From positions 14,601 through 78,600 of the forward strand of contig NZ_JOIX01000036.1 in the NCBI RefSeq assembly GCF_000720175.1: a DNA stretch of 64,000 nucleotides. The letters run 5' to 3'. This document shows, piece after piece, positions 44,599 to 53,517 of the stretch (its first letter is position 1; each line of letters begins with the position of its first letter). A model generated the notes under the pieces. The model was not told the origin of the DNA, ran no database searches, and saw nothing but the letters and a program-made list of their open reading frames with translations. The stretch is from Streptomyces sp. NRRL S-337. GTDB lineage: Bacteria > Actinomycetota > Actinomycetes > Streptomycetales > Streptomycetaceae. The position numbers and the translations under genes are program-made.

Positions 44599-45399
44599 AT
44601 GCAGACCCTGCCCTGTCTTCGCACCACGCTGGTGGACCTGGCGGTCCTCGCCGGGCATCTGCTCCTCTACCCCACCGGCATGTCACGGGAGCGTTCCGTG
44701 CCACGGCCGTCCCGCTCGGCGGAGGACGCCCCTCCGCTCCTCCCGACCGAGGGCCGGTCGCATCCGCCCGTCCTCCTACTGCACGGCTTCATCGACAACC
44801 GCTCGGTCTTCGTGCTGCTGCGCCGTTCGCTGCTGCGCCACGGCTGGCGCCATGTCGAGGCGCTCAACTACTCCCCGCTGACCTGCGACCTGCGGAAAGC
44901 GGCGGAGTTGCTGGGCCGGCACGTGGCGGACGTCTGCGCGCGGACCGGTCACCGCCGGGTGGACCTCGTCGGGCACAGCCTGGGCGGTCTGATCGCCCGC
45001 TACTACGTCCAGCGGCTCGGCGGCGACGCCCGGGTCCGCAGGGTCGTCACCCTCGGCACCCCGCATGCCGGGACCCGGATAGCCCCCTTGATGTCGGCGC
45101 ACCCGATCGTCCGCCAGATGCGCCCCGATTCCGAGGTGATAGCGGAGTTGTCGCTGCCGGCACCGAATTGCCGGACGCAATTTGTCGCTTTCTGGAGCGA
45201 GGCGGATCAGGTGATGATTCCAGCCACTGCGGCCAGAATCGATCACCCGGATTTGCTCGCCCACAACGTCCATGTCGCCGGTGTCGGACATCTCGCCCTC
45301 CCGGTGAACGCCACCGTCGCGGCCGGCATAAGGGAGGCACTGGCCGCGGCGGACCCGGCAGCCGAAGAGGAAGCCGGCGGAGCCATATCCGTGGCCTGA
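44599..45399 (+). CDS. alpha/beta-hydrolase lipase
   Basis: This 266-residue protein has a hydrophobic N-terminal stretch (about 9-27, TTLVDLAVLAGHLLLYPTG), possibly an uncleaved anchor or signal. The hydrolase fold follows, with oxyanion loop VLLLHGFIDNRSVF, nucleophile Ser in GHSLGG, then VTLGTPHAGTRIAP and a C-terminal His in GVGHLALP. This matches triacylglycerol lipases of the LipA/PGAP1-like group common in Streptomyces. GGGAGG precedes the ATG at 44599; ATG 44578 is an alternative. It stands alone, 191 nt before the M23 peptidase gene. Confidence 0.88.
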   Translation: MQTLPCLRTTLVDLAVLAGHLLLYPTGMSRERSVPRPSRSAEDAPPLLPTEGRSHPPVLLLHGFIDNRSVFVLLRRSLLRHGWRHVEALNYSPLTCDLRKAAELLGRHVADVCARTGHRRVDLVGHSLGGLIARYYVQRLGGDARVRRVVTLGTPHAGTRIAPLMSAHPIVRQMRPDSEVIAELSLPAPNCRTQFVAFWSEADQVMIPATAARIDHPDLLAHNVHVAGVGHLALPVNATVAAGIREALAAADPAAEEEAGGAISVA

Positions 45400-45532
45400 G
45401 GCCGCTCCGCTCCGTGACGGGCGATCGAACAACCATCGAACGGGGCGCCAAGAACTCGCATGGCCTCTGCCGAAAGGCGGCCAAATGCCCGGTCTCGCGC
45501 AGCGTAAAACCCGTGGAAGATTGTCGCCGTCG

Positions 45533-45548
45533 TGTACCGCCGGGTACA
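45533..45548. promoter_or_regulatory. inverted repeat upstream of the M23 peptidase
   Basis: TGTACC-GCCG-GGTACA is a perfect 6-bp inverted repeat with a 4-nt spacer, 43 nt ahead of the peptidase GTG. It may be an operator or a leader hairpin near the ribosome binding site. Confidence 0.4.
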
Positions 45549-45590
45549 GTCGCCGCTAATTCTCCTGCTGCCGAGGCGAAAGAGAAGTTG

Positions 45591-47330
45591 GTGAACGACC
45601 GTCACCCATCGGAGGCCGCGCTTCCGACCGGCTCCGCTTCCGACGCCTCGTATGCGCACTATCCGGCCTACGAGTCCTACGGACAGCAGCATTCCCCGGC
45701 CGGTGGTGACGAATACGGCGACGGCGACCCCCTCTTCGGCTCGCTCCCCGGCACGTACGACACCGGTGCCCACGCCACGGGCGGTTACGACACCGGCGGC
45801 TATCCCGGCGGGACGTACGACACCGGCGCCTACGACATGAGCACCTACGGCACCGGCAGCTACGGCACGGGGACGTACCCAACGGCGGGCGACGGCTACG
45901 CCACCGGCACGTACGACACCGGCGGCTACCCCCCGGCGCAGTGGGACACCGGCGCCTACGACCCGTACGCGCACACCGCCTACGAGACCCCGGCGCAGGA
46001 CCCGAGCGGCTACGACACCCACGGTGCCACGGTCTACGGCGTCGGCGGGTACGACACCGGGAACCACCCCACCACCGGCTATGACACCGGCAGTTACGCC
46101 GCCGGCGCGTACGAGACGTACGGGACGACCGGGGCCTACGAGACGGTGGGCACGCAGGAGCCCGCCGGGGCGTACGGGACGACGGGTGGCTATGACGCCC
46201 TCGGGCCGCAGGCCACCGCGGCCGAGGAAACCGCGGCCTTCGATACGGCAGCCTTCGAGATGGCGACCTTCGAGACCGCCACCTTCGACACCGTCGGCGT
46301 CGACGCGCTGCGCACGGACCAGCTCGACACCGCGAGCTACGAAGCCACCGCGATCTGGTCCACCACCGACCAGCCGCTGATGGCCGGCATCCCCGCCCAG
46401 CCCGGCCCGCCCCCGGCCGACGCCGCCGCCTGGGACGACCGCGACGACACCGGCGCCACCGACGAGGCCCCGGGCGAAGACGCCGTCGCCGTGGCCGAGG
46501 CCCCGACCCAGGCGATGCCGGTGACCTCTCCGTCCCCCGCCCCGGCCGGCCGGCGGGTCACCGGGCCCGCCGCCGGGAAGCCGGTCCGCGGCCGCGGCCG
46601 GCGCCGCCCGGCGAAGCGTTCGGCGCTGCTGACCGTCGCCGTGCCGTCGGTCGCCGCCATGGGCGTCTGCGGAGTGGCCGCCGCGTCCGTCGCCGGTCTC
46701 GGCGGCAACGACAAGGACGACACCACCACCCAGGCCACCGCGCACGACCCGGGCGGCGTCCAGCGGGCCGCGGCCAACAAGAAGCTCGACACCCAGCTCG
46801 CCGGTCTCAGCGCGGGCGCCGACGACTTCCGCGACCGGGCCAGCCGCACCCAGGAACGGCTCGACCTCAAGGAACGCCAGGCGCAGGAGCGCAAGCGGAA
46901 GGCGGAGGAGGCAGCCCGCAAGGAGGCGCTGCGCCCGAAGTACGTACTGCCGGTGACCCAGCACGGGCTCAGCGCGCTCTTCGGCCAGGCCGGCGTGAAC
47001 TGGATGTCCGTGCACACCGGAATCGACTTCCCGGTCAGCTACGGCACCCCGGTCATGTCCGCCACCGACGGCACCGTCCGGACCCAGTGGAACTCCGCCT
47101 ACGGCAACATGGCGATCGTGACCGCGCCGGACGGCACGGAGACCTGGTACTGCCATCTGAGCAGCACCAAGATCCGGTCGGGTTCGGTCAAGGCCGGTGA
47201 GCAGATTGCCTATTCGGGCAACTCCGGCAACTCCACCGGTCCGCATCTGCACTTCGAGGTGCGTCCCGGGGGCGGCGCGGCGGTCGACCCGATCCCGTGG
47301 CTGCGCAGCCACGGCCTCAACCCCAACTGA
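45591..47330 (+). CDS. M23 (LytM) metallopeptidase with Tyr-Asp-Thr-Gly-rich N-terminus
   Basis: This 579-residue protein starts at GTG with AGAGAAG ahead. Residues 1-250 are low-complexity with recurrent YDTG(A/G/S)Y units. An acidic region and a basic patch (RGRGRRRPAKRS) precede one membrane helix (about 350-370). A coiled coil (about 400-445, ERLDLKERQAQERKRKAEEAARKEA) then leads to a LytM domain with the zinc-binding HTGIDFPV and the HLHFEV motif intact. The catalytic part should lie outside the membrane and cut peptidoglycan cross-links, while the repeat tail stays inside. It ends at a hairpin before convergent pcrA. Confidence 0.92.
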   Translation: MNDRHPSEAALPTGSASDASYAHYPAYESYGQQHSPAGGDEYGDGDPLFGSLPGTYDTGAHATGGYDTGGYPGGTYDTGAYDMSTYGTGSYGTGTYPTAGDGYATGTYDTGGYPPAQWDTGAYDPYAHTAYETPAQDPSGYDTHGATVYGVGGYDTGNHPTTGYDTGSYAAGAYETYGTTGAYETVGTQEPAGAYGTTGGYDALGPQATAAEETAAFDTAAFEMATFETATFDTVGVDALRTDQLDTASYEATAIWSTTDQPLMAGIPAQPGPPPADAAAWDDRDDTGATDEAPGEDAVAVAEAPTQAMPVTSPSPAPAGRRVTGPAAGKPVRGRGRRRPAKRSALLTVAVPSVAAMGVCGVAAASVAGLGGNDKDDTTTQATAHDPGGVQRAAANKKLDTQLAGLSAGADDFRDRASRTQERLDLKERQAQERKRKAEEAARKEALRPKYVLPVTQHGLSALFGQAGVNWMSVHTGIDFPVSYGTPVMSATDGTVRTQWNSAYGNMAIVTAPDGTETWYCHLSSTKIRSGSVKAGEQIAYSGNSGNSTGPHLHFEVRPGGGAAVDPIPWLRSHGLNPN

Positions 47331-47352
47331 CGTCCGGCGTACCGTTCCCGCA

Positions 47353-47373
47353 GCGCCGGCCACCGGCCGGCGC
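47353..47373. terminator. short terminator between the M23 gene and pcrA
   Basis: A perfect 9-bp stem (GCGCCGGCC at 47353-47361, complement at 47365-47373) has a 3-nt loop. Just beside it, TCCGTCAGAGCT is repeated 18 nt apart at the pcrA stop. Confidence 0.65.
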
Positions 47374-47404
47374 CCAGGACTCCGTCAGAGCTGCCGGGCC
47401 TCCG

Positions 47405-49903
47405 TCAGAGCTTCTCCACCGGCGCGTACCGCAGCAGCAGCCGCTTGGGCTTCTCGCCGCCGAAGTCGATCGTCGCCTCGGCGTTGTCCCCGCTGCCCTT
47501 GACGGCGACGACCGTGCCCAGGCCGAAGCTGTCGTGCGTGACACGGTCGCCGATGGCCAGCGCGACCACCGGGCGGTCGCTGGTCCGCCGGGTGGCGAAC
47601 CCGCTCGGCCCCTTGGCGCGGGACGAGGACAGCGAGGAGCCGATGCCCCCGCCGAAGCCGCCACCGCCGCCGCGGGACGACAGCCCGCCCATCGACGCGG
47701 ACGGCGTCGCCGGGCCGGTCCGCTTCCACTCGACGTAGTCGTCCGGGATCTCCTCCAGGAACCGCGACGGCGGGTTGTACGAGGGCTGGCCCCAGGCGCT
47801 GCGCATCGTCGAGCGGGTGACGTACAGCCGCTCGCGGGCGCGGGTGATGCCGACGTACGCCAGCCGGCGCTCCTCCTCCAGCTCCTTGGTCTGGCCCAGC
47901 GCGCGCATGTGCGGGAAGACGCCGTCCTCCATGCCGGTCAGGAAGACCACGGGGAATTCCAGGCCCTTGGCGGTGTGCAGCGTCATGAGGGTGACCACGC
48001 CGCTGCCCTCTTCGTCCTCGTCGGGGATCTGGTCGGAGTCGGCGACCAGCGCGACCTGTTCGAGGAACTCGGAGAGGGTGCCGGGACCCGGGGCGGCAGC
48101 CCCTGAGGTCGCGGCCTCGCCGCGGTCCTGCTCGAATTCCAGGGCGACCGCGGCGAGTTCCTGGAGGTTCTCGATCCGGGTCTCGTCCTGGGGGTCGGTG
48201 GACGCCTGGAGTTCGGCGAGGTAGCCCGTGCGCTCCAGGACGGCCTCCAGGATCGTGGCGGGCCCGGCGCCGGACTCCACGATCGTCCGCAGCTCCTCCA
48301 TCAGGACGTTGAAGCGCTTGACGGCGTTGGCGGAGCGGGCCGCCATGCCGTACGCCTCGTCGACCCGGCGCAGGGCCTGCGGGAAGGTGATCCTCTCGCG
48401 GAGCGACAGGGCGTCGATCATCGCCTCGGCGCGCTCGCCGATGCCGCGCTTGGGGACGTTCAGGATGCGGCGCAGCGGGACGCTGTCCTCGGGGTTGGCG
48501 AGCACGCGCAGGTACGCGAGGACGTCACGGACCTCCTTGCGCTCGTAGAAGCGCACTCCGCCGACGACCTTGTAGGGCAGCCCGACCCGGATGAGGATCT
48601 CCTCGAAGACGCGGGACTGGGCGTTGGTGCGGTAGAAGACGGCGACGTCGCCGGCCTTGGCGTCGCCGGCGTCGGTCAGCCGGTCGATCTCGTCGGCGAC
48701 GAACTGCGCCTCGTCGTGCTCGGTGTCGGCGACATAGCCGTGGATCTTGGGGCCGGCGCCGGCGTCGGTCCAGAGGTTCTTGGGGCGGCGGTTCTCGTTG
48801 CGCTCGATGACGGCGTTGGCGGCGGACAGGATCGTCTGCGAGGAGCGGTAGTTCTGCTCCAGCAGGATCGTGGTCGCGTCCGGGTAGTCCTCCTCGAACT
48901 GGAGGATGTTGCGGATCGTGGCGCCGCGGAAGGCGTAGATCGACTGGTCGGCGTCACCGACGACGCACAGCTCGGCGGCGGGGATGTCCGCGGTGCCGGT
49001 GCCCACGAGCTCGCGGACGAGGGTGTACTGGGCGTGGTTGGTGTCCTGGTACTCGTCGACGAGGACGTGCCGGAAGCGGCGGCGGTAGTGCTCGGCGACG
49101 TCCGGGAAGGCCTGGAGGAGGTTGACCGTCGTCATGATGATGTCGTCGAAGTCCAGGGCGTTGGCCTCGCGCAGCCGCGCCTGGTACATCGCGTACGCCT
49201 CGGCCAGGGTCTTCTCAAAACCATCGGCAGCCGTCCCGGCGAAGGTCTCCTCGTCGATGAGCTCGTTCTTGAGGTTGGAGATCTTCGCGCTGAAGGACTT
49301 GGGCGGGAAGCGCTTGGGGTCGAGGTCCAGATCGCGGCAGACCAGGGCCATCAGGCGCTTGGAGTCGGCGGCGTCATAGATCGAGAAGGAGGACGTGAAG
49401 CCCAGCTTCTTGGACTCGCGGCGCAGGATCCGCACGCAGGCGCTGTGGAAGGTGGAGACCCACATGGCGTTGGCGCGCGGGCCGACCAGCTGCTCGACGC
49501 GCTCCCTCATCTCACCGGCGGCCTTGTTCGTGAAGGTGATCGCGAGTATCTGGCCGGGGTGGACGTGCCGCTCGGCGAGCAGGTGCGCTATGCGGTGGGT
49601 GAGCACGCGGGTCTTGCCGGAGCCGGCGCCGGCGACGATCAGCAGCGGGCCGCCGGTGTGCACCACGGCGGCCTTCTGCTGGTCGTTGAGCCCCTCGAGC
49701 AGCGCGGCGGGGTCGAGGGCCGGGCGGGCGGCGCCGTCGCGGTAGTACGCGTCCCTGGGCACGGGCGCGTCGAACCGCCCGCCGAACAGGTCGGCGGGGA
49801 TCTCCTCGGGGACCGGCCCGTGCTCGTCCTCGGGAGGCGGCGGGGGCTCCTCGTCCTTGTGGCCGAGGTCCGCCAGGAAGCTGTCGTCAAAGAGGCTGCT
49901 CAT
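47405..49903 (-). CDS. pcrA: UvrD/PcrA-type ATP-dependent DNA helicase
   Basis: This 832-residue superfamily 1A helicase has Walker A AGAGSGKTRVLTHRIAHL (about residue 90), motif Ia ITFTNKAAGEMRERV, Walker B LVDEYQDTN, motif III GDADQSIYAFRGA, motif IV EQNYRSSQTIL, motif V VTLMTLHTAKGLEFPVVFL and motif VI VGITRARERLY. An acidic Pro-rich N-terminus of about 65 residues and a Gly/Ser-rich linker before a C-terminal Tudor-like domain (AIGDRVTHDSFGLGTVV) are as usual in actinobacterial PcrA. It unwinds DNA in repair and at stalled forks. It is monocistronic. Confidence 0.97.
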   Translation of the reverse strand: MSSLFDDSFLADLGHKDEEPPPPPEDEHGPVPEEIPADLFGGRFDAPVPRDAYYRDGAARPALDPAALLEGLNDQQKAAVVHTGGPLLIVAGAGSGKTRVLTHRIAHLLAERHVHPGQILAITFTNKAAGEMRERVEQLVGPRANAMWVSTFHSACVRILRRESKKLGFTSSFSIYDAADSKRLMALVCRDLDLDPKRFPPKSFSAKISNLKNELIDEETFAGTAADGFEKTLAEAYAMYQARLREANALDFDDIIMTTVNLLQAFPDVAEHYRRRFRHVLVDEYQDTNHAQYTLVRELVGTGTADIPAAELCVVGDADQSIYAFRGATIRNILQFEEDYPDATTILLEQNYRSSQTILSAANAVIERNENRRPKNLWTDAGAGPKIHGYVADTEHDEAQFVADEIDRLTDAGDAKAGDVAVFYRTNAQSRVFEEILIRVGLPYKVVGGVRFYERKEVRDVLAYLRVLANPEDSVPLRRILNVPKRGIGERAEAMIDALSLRERITFPQALRRVDEAYGMAARSANAVKRFNVLMEELRTIVESGAGPATILEAVLERTGYLAELQASTDPQDETRIENLQELAAVALEFEQDRGEAATSGAAAPGPGTLSEFLEQVALVADSDQIPDEDEEGSGVVTLMTLHTAKGLEFPVVFLTGMEDGVFPHMRALGQTKELEEERRLAYVGITRARERLYVTRSTMRSAWGQPSYNPPSRFLEEIPDDYVEWKRTGPATPSASMGGLSSRGGGGGFGGGIGSSLSSSRAKGPSGFATRRTSDRPVVALAIGDRVTHDSFGLGTVVAVKGSGDNAEATIDFGGEKPKRLLLRYAPVEKL

Positions 49904-50190
49904 CGCCCACCGAGTCTAGGCCGCCGCACCGACAGCGCGTCGGGGACTGTGGACAAGTGGCCGGGACGGCCGGAGAACGCGCGGTGCGGACGGCGGCCGC
50001 GCACACCGGCCGAAAACGGAACGACATCTCTCAGGTCACGAAAAGGTTTCGGGCATATCGAACATCAGCCTTCACAGGAGCCACACGAGTTGGCTAACGT
50101 CCTCGCTCAGGCAGCCCGCCTCCCCGTGGACGACAGCGTCCGCACGGGCCGCCCACGCCGAGTCCGGCCCTGCCCGCGACGTGTCCCTTT
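49904..50190. other. divergent intergenic region pcrA / NlpC gene
   Basis: About 290 nt before the riboswitch aptamer. It must contain the pcrA promoter and the promoter of the riboswitch RNA. No gene is seen. Confidence 0.5.
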
Positions 50191-50348
50191 GGTCACGCCC
50201 GGGTCACCCGGAGCCGGGGACCCACCAGCAACACCGGGGTGAATCGATCCGTCCGACCGACGCCAGCGGACGTACGGACCGTAGGGCACGGCCTTCCGTC
50301 AGCGACACCGCCCGAACCCGACAGCTAACCCGGTAGGCGGTCCACGGA
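50191..50348 (+). ncRNA. c-di-AMP riboswitch (ydaO/yuaA class)
   Basis: The conserved core elements appear in order: GGGGACCCA (about 50216), GGGGTGAATC (50236-50245), TAGGGC (50282), and the 3' signature CCCGAACCCGACAGCTAACC followed by CGGTAGGCGG (50311-50340). The outer stem can form between GGTCACGCC near 50191 and GGCGGTCC at 50337-50344. GGAAGGAG begins right behind the aptamer, so ligand binding could reduce expression of the wall hydrolase downstream. Boundaries are approximate. Confidence 0.9.
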
Positions 50349-50362
50349 AGGAGTTGCCGGCC

Positions 50363-51505
50363 TTGGCGTCCCATCGCAAGCCGCGCACCAGCGTTCTCAC
50401 CTCGCCCGGGAGCCGCCGTACGGCGGCCGGGCTCACCACCGCGGCGCTCGCCTCGGTCACCCTGCTCTCGCAGACCGCCGACGCCGCCCCCAGGGCCCCC
50501 CGGCCCACCATCGAAGAGGTCAAGCAGAAGGTCGACGGCCTCTACCGGCAGGCCGAAGTGGCCACCCAGAAGTACAACGCCGCCAAGGAGCGCGCCGACC
50601 ACCAGCGCGAGACCGTGGACGGGCTGCTCGACGCCGCGGCCAAGCGGGCCGAGAAGATGAACGCGTCCCGGCGGGAGCTCGGGACGTTCGCCTCGGCGCA
50701 GTACCGCACCGGCGGGATGAACCCGACCGCGCAGCTGATGCTCGCCAAGGACCCGCAGCAGTTCTTCGACCGCAGCCACCTGATGGAGCGGCTGACCGGG
50801 CGGCAGCAGCAGGCCGTCACCGACTACCAGAAGCAGGCCGCGGCGGCCGCCCGCCAGCGGGCCGAGGCGTCCCGCAGCCTGGATCAGCTGCAGAACTCGC
50901 AGGCCGCCCTGAAGGAGTCGAAGCGCTCCGTACAGCAGAAGCTGGCCGAGGCCCGGCAGCTGCTGTCCCGGCTGACCGCGCAGGAGAAGGCGCGGCTGGC
51001 CGAACTGGAGCGCCAGAAGGAGGCGGCGGCCAAGCGCCGGGCCGAGGAGGAGGCGCGCAAGCAGCAGGAGCGCGAGCGGCTGCGGCAGCACGACGGCGGC
51101 TCCACCGGCGGCCAGACCGGCGGGGACACCGGCGGCTCCACCGGCGGCTCGCAGTCCACCAAGGCCGAGAAGGCCCTCGCGTTCGCCCGCGCCCAGATCG
51201 GCAAGCCGTACGTCTGGGGCGCCACCGGGCCCTCGTCCTACGACTGCTCGGGGCTGACCCAGGCGGCGTGGAAGGCGGCCGGGGTCGATCTGCCGCGCAC
51301 GACCTGGGAACAGGTCAAGGTCGGCCAGCGGGTGGCCACCAAGGACCTGCAACCCGGTGACCTGGTCTTCTTCTTCGACGACATCAGCCACGTCGGCATG
51401 TACATAGGCGGCGGCAGGATGATCCACGCGCCGCACCCGGGCGCGAACGTCCGGGAGGAGTCGATCTACTACATGCCGATCTACGGGAGCGTCCGCCTGG
51501 GCTGA
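50363..51505 (+). CDS. NlpC/P60 wall hydrolase under c-di-AMP riboswitch
   Basis: From TTG 50363 (GGAAGGAG ahead, MASHRKP start shared with its paralogue) the protein has 380 residues. A signal peptide (about 1-38) precedes a long coiled-coil (about 45-245, rich in Gln/Lys/Glu/Ala), then a Gly/Thr/Ser linker and a C-terminal NlpC/P60 domain. The catalytic Cys is in SYDCSGLTQAAW, the His in SHVGMYIG, and the third polar residue near HAPH. It is predicted to cleave stem-peptide bonds of peptidoglycan. The paralogue lies at 52289. A terminator-like hairpin is found at 51561. Confidence 0.93.
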   Translation: MASHRKPRTSVLTSPGSRRTAAGLTTAALASVTLLSQTADAAPRAPRPTIEEVKQKVDGLYRQAEVATQKYNAAKERADHQRETVDGLLDAAAKRAEKMNASRRELGTFASAQYRTGGMNPTAQLMLAKDPQQFFDRSHLMERLTGRQQQAVTDYQKQAAAAARQRAEASRSLDQLQNSQAALKESKRSVQQKLAEARQLLSRLTAQEKARLAELERQKEAAAKRRAEEEARKQQERERLRQHDGGSTGGQTGGDTGGSTGGSQSTKAEKALAFARAQIGKPYVWGATGPSSYDCSGLTQAAWKAAGVDLPRTTWEQVKVGQRVATKDLQPGDLVFFFDDISHVGMYIGGGRMIHAPHPGANVREESIYYMPIYGSVRLG

Positions 51506-51560
51506 CGCCCGAACCGGCTCCGCCTTGGCCCACCCCCCACGGCCACCCCCCACACGCCAC

Positions 51561-51604
51561 CGCGCGGCCGTCGCCTCCGGATCCCGGAGGGCGACGACCG
51601 CGCG
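51561..51604 (+). terminator. terminator downstream of the NlpC/P60 gene
   Basis: CGCGCGGCCGTCGCCTCCGG pairs imperfectly (one mismatch, one bulge) with the segment 51583-51604 around an AT-containing loop. It lies between the convergent NlpC gene and the small membrane gene. Confidence 0.65.
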
Positions 51605-51691
51605 GTGTGCTGCTGTGGGGGCCGTTGCCGGGCCCCGGGCACTACAGGCCCGGGTCCGGCGACCGGCGTTTCTCAGGTCCGGCCGGCGTTC

Positions 51692-52045
51692 TCAGGTCCA
51701 GAGGACGGCGATGAAGATGTTGGCCATCGTGAGGCCGCCGACCGCGCCGAACAGCGCCTTGTCGATCTGCTCCTCGTCCCGCTTGACGTAGACCAGTGCC
51801 AGGATCACCACCAGGACGGCCATCTTGATGCCGATCTTGATGTTGTTGACCGGGTGGTCCTGTGCCTGGTTGAGGCCGACCAGCACGATGCCGGTGACCA
51901 GCATCGTCAGCGCGCCGTGCAGCATGGCCGGAACGAACCGGGCGGTGCCCGCACCCATCGCCTTCATCTGCGTCAGGAAGCCGCCCAGCAGGGAGGCGAT
52001 GCCGATGATGTGCAGGCCGACGAAGATATTGATGACTACGTCCAT
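51692..52045 (-). CDS. small integral membrane protein
   Basis: This 117-residue protein has four hydrophobic helices covering most of its length (VINIFVGLHIIGIASLLGGFL, MLHGALTMLVTGIVLVGL, IKIGIKMAVLVVILALVYV, ALFGAVGGLTMANIFIAVLW). Conserved charged residues sit in the loops (KRDEEQIDK). It looks like a small DUF-type membrane protein conserved in Streptomyces. ATG 52045 has only a weak GGATACGATCCGGG ahead. It sits between two NlpC/P60 paralogues on the opposite strand. Function is unknown. Confidence 0.75.
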   Translation of the reverse strand: MDVVINIFVGLHIIGIASLLGGFLTQMKAMGAGTARFVPAMLHGALTMLVTGIVLVGLNQAQDHPVNNIKIGIKMAVLVVILALVYVKRDEEQIDKALFGAVGGLTMANIFIAVLWT

Positions 52046-52288
52046 GGGCCCGGATCGTATCCGCCGCATAGCACGCCCTTTCCGGCAGGGCGTCCACATT
52101 CGCCGCTTCGGTCAGCGCGGAGCGGCCCCGGCGACCGGAGGATGACGCTCCGGTCAGCCGCGTTCGGGCAGCGGTCGAAACCGGACAATGCCGCGCAAGT
52201 GAGCCCACCCCCGTGACAGCCGGGCTTAGCGTCCTCCTCCAGGCGGCCGACTCCCGCCCCGCCGCAAGGGAAGGAAGTGACGGCCACC

Positions 52289-53425
52289 GTGGCCTCGCAC
52301 CGCAAGCCCAGGCAGCATCCGCTCGCCTCGCTCACCGGCGGCTCGCGCACCGCGCGCACCGCCCGTACGGCCGCCACGCTGGCCCTCGCCGGCGCCGCCA
52401 CCGCCACCGCGTTCGACGGCACCGGCCAGGCAGCGGACCTCTCCACCCCCGCCCAGGTCAAGGGCCGGGTCGACGCGCTGTACCAGGAGGCAGAGGTGGC
52501 CACACAGAAGTACGACGGCGCGCAGGAAGCCGCCGAGACCGCACGCGAGGAGCTGAGCAGACTGCAGGACGAGGCCGCCCGCAGGACCCAGAAGCTGAAC
52601 ACCGCGCGGGCCGGGCTGGGCACCCTGGCCGCCTCCCAGTACCGCTCCGGCGGCGTGGACCCGACCGTACGGCTGCTGCTGTCCGCCGATCCGCAGCACT
52701 ATCTGGACGGCGCCGCGGTGCTGGAGCGGACGGGCAGCCACCAGGCGAGCGCGGTGGCCGGGTACGCGCGCCGGCTCGGCAGCGTGCGGCAGGTCCGGCA
52801 ACGGGCCGAGGAGACCGCGGAACGGCTGACCCGGAACGAGGTCACGCTGAAGAAGCACCGGGTCACCGTCGTCCGGAAACTGGACGCCGCGGAGCAGCTG
52901 CTGGCCCGGCTGACGGCGGAACAGCGGGGCCGGATGGCCGGACGGGACGGCTCCCGGGCCGGGACGGCGGGCGGCCGGGCGGACCGCGGGGGCGGCGGAC
53001 GGGACGGCGGTCTGCTCGGCGGGATCCCCACCGGCTCGGCGGCCGCGGCCACCGCCTCCGCGCAGCAGGCGCCCAACGCGCGGGCCGCCCGGGCGGTCGC
53101 GTTCGCCTACGCCGCGCTCGGCAAGCCCTACGTCTGGGGCGCCACCGGGCCCTCCGCCTACGACTGCTCGGGGCTGACCCAGGCCGCGTGGCGGTCGGGC
53201 GGGGTCGCCCTCCCGCGCACGACCTACACCCAGATCAACGCCGGGCCGCGCATCGACCGTTCCCAACTGGCGCCCGGGGACCTGGTGTTCTTCTACACGG
53301 CCATCAGCCATGTGGGGCTCTACATCGGCGACGGGAAGATGATCCACGCACCGCACCCGGGAGCGCCGGTGCGGATCGCGCCGATCGACCAGATGCCCTT
53401 CGCGGGCGCCACGCGGCCGGCGTAG
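52289..53425 (+). CDS. NlpC/P60 wall hydrolase, paralogue without riboswitch
   Basis: This 378-residue protein starts at GTG 52289 to align with its paralogue (MASHRKP); GTG 52277, directly behind GGAAGGAA, is an alternative. The signal peptide, coiled-coil region (about 45-225) and C-terminal NlpC/P60 domain match the protein at 50363: catalytic Cys in AYDCSGLTQAAW, His in SHVGLYIG, HAPHPG. The two differ in linker and in the coiled coil. Unlike the paralogue, its leader lacks the c-di-AMP aptamer signature, so the two enzymes are probably expressed under different conditions. It is secreted and acts on peptidoglycan. Confidence 0.92.
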   Translation: MASHRKPRQHPLASLTGGSRTARTARTAATLALAGAATATAFDGTGQAADLSTPAQVKGRVDALYQEAEVATQKYDGAQEAAETAREELSRLQDEAARRTQKLNTARAGLGTLAASQYRSGGVDPTVRLLLSADPQHYLDGAAVLERTGSHQASAVAGYARRLGSVRQVRQRAEETAERLTRNEVTLKKHRVTVVRKLDAAEQLLARLTAEQRGRMAGRDGSRAGTAGGRADRGGGGRDGGLLGGIPTGSAAAATASAQQAPNARAARAVAFAYAALGKPYVWGATGPSAYDCSGLTQAAWRSGGVALPRTTYTQINAGPRIDRSQLAPGDLVFFYTAISHVGLYIGDGKMIHAPHPGAPVRIAPIDQMPFAGATRPA

Positions 53426-53430
53426 GACCA

Positions 53431-53492
53431 CGCGGCCGGCGGGCGGGGCCATGCGGCCGGCGGGCGGGGGCTGCGCGGCCGGCGCCGGTGGT
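53431..53492. repeat. GCGGCCGGCGGGCGGGG direct repeats
   Basis: Two copies of a 24- to 25-nt unit (GCGGCCGGCGGGCGGGG plus linker) and a partial third lie in the gap behind the NlpC/P60 gene. They probably arose by slippage; no clear function. Confidence 0.65.
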
Positions 53493-53517
53493 CCGGGGGC
53501 CCGGTCTGGCCGCTGGC

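Noticed and set aside
52046..52288. A second c-di-AMP riboswitch before the paralogous NlpC/P60 gene
   Set aside because: A GACAGC-containing stretch is present, but the GGGGTGAATC and CCGAACCCGACAGCTAACC elements are missing.
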